Of a DNA stretch of 64,000 nt, positions 57,406-64,000 are shown piece by piece. This stretch comes from Macrostomum hystrix (Eukaryota > Platyhelminthes > Macrostomidae): positions 4,387,501 to 4,451,500 of the forward strand of contig CATNEN010000003.1 in the NCBI GenBank assembly GCA_950097015.1, in the 5' to 3' direction. The notes beneath the pieces were generated by a model that saw only the letters and a program-made list of their open reading frames with translations, was not told the DNA's origin and searched no databases. Every line of letters begins with the position of its first letter. Position 1 is the first letter of the stretch. A program made the translations under genes and the position numbers.

Positions 57406-57664
57406 GACATCATTGTCCAAATTGTCAGCTAGGGGTTAGAAATTAAAGTGGGTGGGGGACGGAAATGGGGGTGTGGGGGCGAAGCCCCCACATCTTAATA
57501 TCTGCCACGTCTATGGGAAATCCCAAGGGTTAGAAAAAATTAGTTAGTTCAGTTCCAGACAACGGCAGAACACACGAAATCATAGAGAATGATATGTCTA
57601 TGGTCAAGACGACGGAGTTTTAAAGAGTCGCTGTTCATCGGGCGAGTAGAATCAATTTCATAGA

Positions 57665-58552
57665 ATGGAAGGCATTCATTTTCCAATCAATTGGTGCAAT
57701 CTGCCTATCGACGAATTAGGCAATGTCGACTCGTTCGAACTGAACTTTATTTCCGAGACTTCAAATATCGACCGACGCGACGACGAATTTGCAGCGTTCC
57801 TTGAATATATTCAAAGTGATCGTTCTAACGATGAACTGCCGTGCCTAGATGGCGAGCAACTTGATGTTAGCGAGATGGATCGAGTAGAAATTGAAAGCCT
57901 ACCTGCCGAAACGAGGAAGCAGATGTATATTCACGGGGAACGCTTCCTTAATCTCTTCGCGAGTGAGAAACTACGAGACGTTTCAGAAGTGCCGGCCGAA
58001 ACCCTCAATCAGTACTTAAGGTACTTCTACTTTAAATTGAAGCGGCAGGATGGAAAGTCATATTCGCCTGCTTCTCTAGTCTGCATCAGGGCAGGAATAC
58101 AGAGGTACCTGCGTGTAATTCGAAAATTGAAAGTAAACATCATCACCGGTGTAGAGTTCCAGCAAGCGAACGATATGCTTCGAGTGCAGGTAAGAAAGTT
58201 TCACCAAGAAGGAGGCGACGTCCAGCAGTATGAGCCGATCGAAGAGGGCGACATGTCGAAGCTGGCAGATTACTTTCGAGACGGAAGCGCTGAAGCCGAG
58301 CAGGATAGGTTCTTGTTCTATATTCTGTACAGTCTCGGTGAGCGAGGACAAGAGCATCTGAAATATCTGAAGAAACGCGACATCCTCGAGCTGCGCACTG
58401 ATGCAGATGGCAAAGAGTACTATTGTCTACCAAAGCTTCCATTGAAGAACAAACCTGCTGATCCTGTGAAGGCCAAGTCCACCAAGGACAACAAACAGGC
58501 CAGAATCTACGTCAGAGAGAACAACCCGTCGCTATCTGGCGAGGCGGCGTGA
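57665..58552 (+). CDS. KIAA1958/DUF3504-type tyrosine recombinase, truncated
   Basis: 295 codons from ATG 57665. Residues about 100-180 resemble the N-terminal DNA-binding domain of Crypton-type recombinases (ETLNQYLRYFYFKLKRQDGK, YSPASLVCIRAGIQRYLRV). Then LFYILYSLGERGQEHLKYLK matches the start of the catalytic domain with its first Arg (family form GLRGREE). The frame ends at 58552 without the His-x-x-Arg or Tyr of the active site. A shifted frame (58512-58820) ends ...VQFSFNGCTFNQCKFN, the sort of Asn/Cys-rich tail seen on such transposon proteins. Hence this is probably a decayed copy with an internal deletion and frameshift. Hairpins lie 5'. Confidence 0.55.
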   Translation: MEGIHFPINWCNLPIDELGNVDSFELNFISETSNIDRRDDEFAAFLEYIQSDRSNDELPCLDGEQLDVSEMDRVEIESLPAETRKQMYIHGERFLNLFASEKLRDVSEVPAETLNQYLRYFYFKLKRQDGKSYSPASLVCIRAGIQRYLRVIRKLKVNIITGVEFQQANDMLRVQVRKFHQEGGDVQQYEPIEEGDMSKLADYFRDGSAEAEQDRFLFYILYSLGERGQEHLKYLKKRDILELRTDADGKEYYCLPKLPLKNKPADPVKAKSTKDNKQARIYVRENNPSLSGEAA

Positions 58553-58820
58553 CCGTTCCCTACAGAAGAATAGTGCATCGGTTTCTTCTGCTCTTCAGTT
58601 GCGCTCTGATGAGGATGCTGTCGCCATCCCTGCTTCCGGTTCGGCTGTTGCTGAACAAGACGAGTCCGTCGCCATCCCTGCTCCTGACTCGGATGCCACT
58701 ATCTCCATCCAATCGGGCCTGTGCTTTACCGGCTTCAATAGTCACGACAACCCTGTCAGTTCAACTTCAGTTCAGTTCAGTTTCAATGGATGCACGTTTA
58801 ATCAGTGCAAGTTTAACTAA
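58553..58820 (+). pseudogene. Shifted-frame C-terminal remnant of the recombinase
   Basis: A plus-one frame continues from about 58512 as ...RRRDRSLQKNSASV, EDAVAIPASGSAVAEQDESV, ending FSFNGCTFNQCKFN with TAA at 58818-58820. It overlaps the end of the main frame; the missing catalytic middle suggests deletion. Confidence 0.45.
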
Positions 58821-59446
58821 TTTTTACTAAAACTAAAACTTGTTTGTCATTTGTTAAGTTTAAACTATACGCGTTAACTTAAAAAAATTATTCTAAAAAT
58901 TCCAAACAATGACCGGTCATTGTATGAATGTCATTGCCTTGAATTAAATTACCATAGACATTTTGGACAATGAGTATTTTGCTTTTTAGTCATGCTGGTG
59001 TAATTTATCTCCAACACACTTGTCTGCACAAAAATTCAAGTAAACATTTTGTCTATGGCCAGGCCAGGTAAAATTATATTTCCAGCCTAATCAGACTCAA
59101 TATGTACTCAGGACTAACAATAGTCCAGAAACTTTCGCAGAACCTCCCTCGTATTTACTTATAGTAATCTTTCTCACCTAGGTAGAACCATTTATAATGT
59201 TTCAATATAAAACTCTTATTATGAAATGCATCAAATTGTCCATAGTCAGATATTTTCTCCAGCATGTTACCCGCAAATGACGAATTAAAAGAGATACCTG
59301 ATATTATTTCGTTGAGATATATTTGCGCAGCTAATAAATGAGCACAACTTTATCGGCAGAATTCAAACTAACAACGCCGGGATTTTCTACGCATCTGCTT
59401 AATTTTGTTACTAATTTAATAAAATGCGTAAATTAGTCCACTAATT
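58821..59446. other. No gene seen; AT-rich
   Basis: Contains CCATAGACATTTTGGACAAT (58951), echoing GTCTATGG and CATTGTCCAAATTGTC words at 57408-57600 on the other side of the recombinase; these may be remnants of the element ends. No coding exon found. Confidence 0.4.
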
Positions 59447-59965
59447 ATGAATTATGTGTCAGATCCTGCTGCGATTCTAGTGTCAGATCCTGCTGCGATT
59501 CTAGTGTCAGATCCTGCTGCGATTCTAGTGTCAGATCCTGCTGCGATTCTAGTGTCAGATCCTGCTGCGATTCTGGTGTCAGATCCTGCTGCGATTCTAG
59601 TGTCAGATCCTGCTGCGATGCTGGTGTCAGATCCTGCTGCGATTCTAGTGTCAGATCCTGCTGCGATTCTGGTGTCAGATCCTGCTGCGATTCTGGTGTC
59701 AGATCCTGCTGCGATTCTAGTATCAGATCCTGCTGCGATTCTAGTGTCAGATCCTGCTGCGATGCTGGTGTCAGATCCTGCTGCGATTCTAGTGTCAGAT
59801 CCTGCTGCGATTCTGGTGTCAGATCCTGCTGCGATTCTAGTGTCAGATCCTGCTGCGATTCTGGTGTCAGATCCTGCTGCGATTCTGGTGTCAGATCCTG
59901 CTGCGATTCTAGTGTCAGATCCTGCTGCGATTCTGGTGTCAGATCTTTAATGCGATTTTGGAATT
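59447..59965. repeat. 24-bp minisatellite left of the EGFR-like gene
   Basis: About 21 copies of GTGTCAGATCCTGCTGCGAT TCTA. The last unit changes to GTGTCAGATCTTTAATGCGA, which is the unit of the right-edge array at 63175-64000. Confidence 0.95.
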
Positions 59966-60394
59966 AGCGAGGAGTCAGTTTTTGTTGCTGCTGCTAATTT
60001 CCTAAAAAGGCGCGGCTCCACTCTGGAAGGGAGAGAGCCCGAAGTTCGAAAAAGAAGCGTGCCCTGCACTATATACCACATTTTTTTACTCTTTAGCAAA
60101 CCCCTTAAAACAGCACACCCACCCCCTCCGGCTTGATCTTCCTCCCTCAAAAGCAGTGCAGAGCCAGCCAGACGGGACTGCAGATGCAAAGACTTTGATC
60201 GTCTTTAGTCTATGACCAAAGGGGTTAAATTATCGATTGGTTAAAGCAGAAGCTTCTCTTCTTAAAAGCAGGGCAGTGTTACTTTCACACCCTTCTACCA
60301 CAGACAATGAATTTAGAGACAGGACCGCCCCTATCGATTTCGAAGGTGTTAAGTAGGGTGGCAGCTTTATACAATTCATTTTTCTTATTTGCAG

Positions 60395-60459
60395 CGCAAT
60401 TAATCAGCAGCATCAGCATCAGCAGCTCGACAGCCCCGTCCGCCAGTGCCAATTTCGAG
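60395..60459 (+). other. Candidate 5' leader exon of the EGFR-like gene
   Basis: TTATTTGCAG acceptor before 60395 and CGAG|GTGAGATAAG donor after 60459 frame a 65-bp, CAG-rich segment, open in two frames. A second acceptor (GCTGACAG, 60652-60659) lies before the main exon. This looks like an untranslated or short-coding leader exon; a TATA-like CTATATACC at about 60067 is upstream. Confidence 0.4.
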
Positions 60460-60689
60460 GTGAGATAAGTATTCCATTGTACGGCTGGATTGCGTAGTTA
60501 GCCTCTGCGAAATATAATCGAGTAGACTTTAGCATGGAAATATTCGAATTGCCTTTCCGTGTTTGTTTGCTTGTTGTCGTACCGATGCCAATCAAAAGAC
60601 CTAGAGTCTGTGTCAATCAGTGTCAATCATGTGTTGGCTCCGCAATTCTCGCTGACAGGTGCAGGGAAGAGGAAATTTGCGCAATTTCA

Positions 60690-62621
60690 ATGCGTTCGAC
60701 AACTACTACAATGCTTGAGCTGCTGCTTCTGCAACTGCTCGCAAGCCTCGGCTCCAGCAGCCAGCCTCTGGGCTCCAACAGTCGCCTGTGCAAGACTATC
60801 ACCATCACGAACAGAGAGTATGCCGGGAAACATTGGAGCAACAGCCGACTGCACGCAGAACTCAGCGCCAAGGTGGCCGGATGCCAGTATGTGTACGGCG
60901 ATCTCGAAATCTTGGACCTTGGCGCTCATGACTTAAGACTTCAGGTGCCTTTTGACGACGCTTTCCGTGGACTTGAGACAGACTTTCTCGACTCCATCGT
61001 TGAGATAAGCGGGCGGTTATTCATTAAACATGTCAACTTGACGCGAATCACCTTGCGCAACCTGCGAACCATACGCGGCTACAATCACAAGAATGTGAGT
61101 CCATTCTACTCAATGCAAGTCTCGCAGATGAGATTCCCCATCCAACTGGAGCTGCCCAAGCTGAGCGCCATCCTGCAAGGCAGTGTCAGCATGTCTGGCC
61201 AAGTGCATTCGGACCTGTACTGCCATTTGACTCGCAGCGTGAACTGGACGAGTCTGTTTCAAAACCCAGCGCTGCAAAAATTCATCGATGGTGCCTCCAA
61301 ATACAAGAGTGCCTGCAGTTCAGTACTGAATTGCAGCAGCAGCTGCCACACTGAATGGTCTGGTCGACAGCTCTGCTGGTCAAACGGGAAAAACGGCTGC
61401 CAGAGCTTCAACGGATGTCTCCAGCGACCGTGCCGAAATTGCTACCGACATCCCCAAACAAGCACCGAGGAGTGTTGCAACACCGACTGTCTCGGCGGCT
61501 GCTCCGACCGACCTGATGGCTGTTTCACGTGCCGCGAGGTCATTCAGGATGGGATTTGCAAGGACAAGTGTTCACTTAAGTCGGACCCGAACCCCGGAAC
61601 GAACTCCAGCATGAAGCGGGTGGGCCACATCTGCGTGAACAAGTGCGAGATGCCGTTTCTCACGAGCTCCAACGAAGAGCACTGCTTGAGCGAGTGTCCT
61701 CGGACTGAGTATCCGTACCAAGGGGTCTGCAAAAAATGCACCCAGTCGCCTTGCAAGTCCTGCACAATCACCTGCAGGCCATTCATCACTGACGATGAGG
61801 CCAAGAAGCTCAAGAACGAAAACTGCACCACCGGGTTGATCAAGGATGCCGTTTGTGTCCTCGGCAACGACGTGAGCAAAGCTGGTGTGATGGCACTGGA
61901 ATCACTAGAAATACTTTATGGTAACTTTTTTATCACGCAAACCGCAATCGATGGGCACAATCTTGGATTTCTCAAGAACATAAAGTTTGTGTCGGGCGAG
62001 TTCTATATTAAGTGGTTAAATGCAACCTACCTTGGTCTCGCCAAGCTAAAATACGCAAAGCCTCTCATGATTTTGCTGGTGAGCGGTCTGTGCAAGGCTT
62101 GGTTCCCGAGCAACAGAATTCATGAAATCACGAATGTCACCAAGGAGTTTAAAATATTCGTCAGAGAAATCCGCTTCGACAACTCAAGCGAAGTGTGCCG
62201 AAATGCTGCCTGCGACCCTCAGTGCAGAGACGAGTGCTGGGGACCCGGACCGGATATGTGCGTGGCCTGCAGGAGTTTCGAGGTGGACGGTGTCTGTTAT
62301 GCCACGTGCAAGCATGCAGGCCGATATCAGCTAGGCACTTTGTGTCTGCCGTGCCACAGTGAGTGCGACGGCGGCTGCAGCGGTCCGAGCGCTTCGGAGT
62401 GCAAGCGATGCCGAAACCTGAAGGAGGACGGCAAGTGCGTGGCCTCCTGCAGCCGAGAAAGGCGCCCGAGCTTAATGGGCGTCTGCTACTCGGTGGCGAC
62501 AGCGAGGCTCTTTGAAGTCGGCATCGGCTTCGGCATCGGCGTCGGCCTGCTAATTCTGCTGCTGCTGCTGCTGACGCTCGCCTACATGCGCTACCCCAAT
62601 CTCACAGCTGTGTTTATTTGA
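60690..62621 (+). CDS. EGFR/ErbB-like receptor ectodomain with TM, no kinase
   Basis: 643 codons from ATG 60690 (frame open from 60534). Signal peptide MLELLLLQLLASLGSSSQ; then L1 domain (YVYGDLEILDL, GRLFIKHVNLTRITLRNLRT), furin-type Cys-rich region (CLGGCSDRPDGCFTCR, ICVNKCEMPFLTSS, CKKCTQSPCKSC), L2 (LEILYGNFFITQT, LGLAKLKYAKPLMILLVSG), second Cys-rich region (CDPQCRDECWGPGPDMCVAC, CHSECDGGCSGPSASECKRC) and a TM helix (GFGIGVGLLILLLLLLTLA). The domain order is ErbB extracellular, but only eight residues follow the membrane before TGA. The Cys-rich region 2 is short. No introns interrupt it, unlike its neighbours. It may be a decoy or ligand-trapping receptor, or a retrocopy of a truncated transcript. 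N-glycosylation sites (NLT, NAT, NVT) are present. Confidence 0.85.
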   Translation: MRSTTTTMLELLLLQLLASLGSSSQPLGSNSRLCKTITITNREYAGKHWSNSRLHAELSAKVAGCQYVYGDLEILDLGAHDLRLQVPFDDAFRGLETDFLDSIVEISGRLFIKHVNLTRITLRNLRTIRGYNHKNVSPFYSMQVSQMRFPIQLELPKLSAILQGSVSMSGQVHSDLYCHLTRSVNWTSLFQNPALQKFIDGASKYKSACSSVLNCSSSCHTEWSGRQLCWSNGKNGCQSFNGCLQRPCRNCYRHPQTSTEECCNTDCLGGCSDRPDGCFTCREVIQDGICKDKCSLKSDPNPGTNSSMKRVGHICVNKCEMPFLTSSNEEHCLSECPRTEYPYQGVCKKCTQSPCKSCTITCRPFITDDEAKKLKNENCTTGLIKDAVCVLGNDVSKAGVMALESLEILYGNFFITQTAIDGHNLGFLKNIKFVSGEFYIKWLNATYLGLAKLKYAKPLMILLVSGLCKAWFPSNRIHEITNVTKEFKIFVREIRFDNSSEVCRNAACDPQCRDECWGPGPDMCVACRSFEVDGVCYATCKHAGRYQLGTLCLPCHSECDGGCSGPSASECKRCRNLKEDGKCVASCSRERRPSLMGVCYSVATARLFEVGIGFGIGVGLLILLLLLLTLAYMRYPNLTAVFI

Positions 62622-63004
62622 GCTTTAACACCTACGTGATTCATCAAACCCAAACGAGTATCGAGAATATTGGGAAAATTTGCGGCACAACCAACTCTAG
62701 TGTTTATGAATGGAAGTGCATTTTCTGTTTTTATTAGCTTCCGTGACATCGAATATTTTTTTTTTAAAAATCCAATATTTTGGAAAATCTCAAAAAAGGA
62801 AAAGTTTGTTGCTCTGGCAGATCAGTTTTCTCTTCAGTTTCTCCAGCCAGAGCTCAATGGCTTAACGCTGCAATTCATTAACTAACAATTGTCTAATTAT
62901 ATGGCCTCAAAAATATTTTTATTAACTGTCGCTTGCCTCCGACTGTCAGCCGAAAAATAAAAACTGGTTATTGTAAAGATCGTTTAAGACTTATCAATCA
63001 CTTA
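62622..63004 (+). other. 3' UTR/flank of the EGFR-like gene
   Basis: AT-rich, with AATAAA at about 62956 in GAAAAATAAAAACTGG as a candidate polyadenylation signal. No other gene seen. Confidence 0.45.
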
Positions 63005-63009
63005 TCTCA

Positions 63010-63175
63010 GACTTATCAGACACTGCAGACACTGTGACATCAGACACTGCACACACTGTGACATCAGACACTGCACCCACTGTGACATCAGACACTGCAC
63101 CCACTGTGACATCAGACACTGCACCCACTGTGACATCAGACACTGCACCCACTGTCACATCAGACACTGCAGCAT
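63010..63175. repeat. 24-bp GACATCAGACACTGCACCCA minisatellite
   Basis: Six to seven copies of a 24-bp unit ending CTGT, running directly into the 25-bp array. Confidence 0.93.
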
Positions 63176-64000
63176 CTTTAATGCGATTCTGGTGTCAGAT
63201 CTTTAATGCAGTTCTGGTGTCAGATCTTTAATGCAGTTCTGGTGTCAGATATTTAATGCGATTCTGGTGTCAGATCTTTAATGCGATTCTGGTGTCAGAT
63301 CTTTAATGCAGTTCTGGTGTCAGATCTTTAATGCTATTCTGGTGTCAGATCTTTAATGCGGTTCTGGTGTCAGATCTTTAACGCGGTTCTGGTGTCAGAT
63401 CTTTAATGCGATTCTGGTGTCAGATCTTTAATGCAGTTCTGGTGTCAGATATTTAATGCGATTCTGGTGTCAGATCTTTAATGCGGTTCTGGTGTCAGAT
63501 CTTTAATGCGGTTCTGGTGTCAGATCTTTATTGCGGTTCTGGTGTCAGATCTTTAATGCAGTTCTGGTGTCAGATATTTAATGCGATTCTGGTGTCAGAT
63601 CTTTAATGCAGTTCTGGTGTCAGATATTTAATGCGATTCTGGTGTCAGATCTTTAATGCAGTTCTGGTGTCAGATATTTAATGCGATTCTGGTGTCAGAT
63701 ATTTAATGCGATTCTGTTGTCAGATCTTTATTGCGGTTCTGGTGTCAGATCTTTAATGCGGTTCTGGTGTTAGATCTTTAATGCGATTCTGGTGTCAGAT
63801 CTTTAATGCGATTCTGGTGTCAGATCTTTAATGCGATTCTGGTGTCAGATCTTTAATGCGGTTCTGGTGTCAGATCTTTAATGCTATTCTGGTGTCAGAT
63901 CTTTATTGCGGTTCTGGTGTCAGATCTTTAATGCGGTTCTGGTGTCAGATCCTTGCTGCGATTCTTGTGTCAGATCTTTAATGCGATTCTGGTGTCAGAT
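63176..64000. repeat. 25-bp minisatellite at right edge
   Basis: About 33 copies of GGTGTCAGATCTTTAATGCG with ATTCT, GTTCT and AGTTCT variants; it runs off the window. It shares GTGTCAGATC and GCGATTCT with the 59447-59965 array. Confidence 0.95.

Overview
This window is animal nuclear DNA. Genes are split by GT-AG introns of about 80 bp to 6 kb. The recognisable products are eukaryotic: Ku70 (XRCC6), the DDX11/CHL1 iron-sulphur helicase, a WD-repeat protein resembling WDR77/MEP50, type II glutamine synthetase, an EGFR-type ectodomain and an ankyrin-repeat protein. The mobile elements (gypsy LTR element, tRNA-derived SINE, hAT MITE, Helitron-like piece, KIAA1958-type recombinase, DIRS-like gag) also fit an animal. 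The N-terminus of the glutamine synthetase looks most like lophotrochozoan enzymes, and the repeat load recalls free-living flatworms, but the species cannot be fixed from the sequence.

Layout, left to right. 1-9376: minus-strand ankyrin-repeat gene, running off the left edge. 9377-13945: gene-poor, with one inverted-repeat element and two copies of a hAT-type MITE. 13946-22653: Ku70, five exons, with a 5.9 kb 30-bp minisatellite as intron 1. 22654-30042: repeat-rich intergenic block with CCGG-rich palindromes, a 61-bp array, a Helitron-like piece and three minisatellites. 30043-36115: DDX11, six exons, with minisatellites inside exons 1 and 3. 37169-38461: main exon of the WDR77-like gene. 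39096-40835: SINE fragment and a 33-bp array. 41276-48980: glutamine synthetase, five coding exons, with its promoter and first exon tandemly duplicated and introns full of repeats and transposons. 50248-50676: small coiled-coil ORF. 50828-57235: a 23-bp minisatellite split by a very young gypsy element with identical LTRs. 57311-58820: decayed tyrosine-recombinase element. 59447-64000: intronless, kinase-less EGFR-like receptor between two related minisatellites.

The dominant theme is that almost every intron longer than about 300 bp carries its own tandem repeat, unrelated to the next one, often starting within 10-40 nt of a splice site. In one case (Ku70 intron 2) the repeat unit includes the 3' splice acceptor itself. 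Two such arrays are in frame inside DDX11 coding exons. Ku70 and DDX11 both act in genome maintenance, but I see no evidence that their proximity is functional. All exon models come from reading splice sites and family conservation by eye; no alignment program was run.
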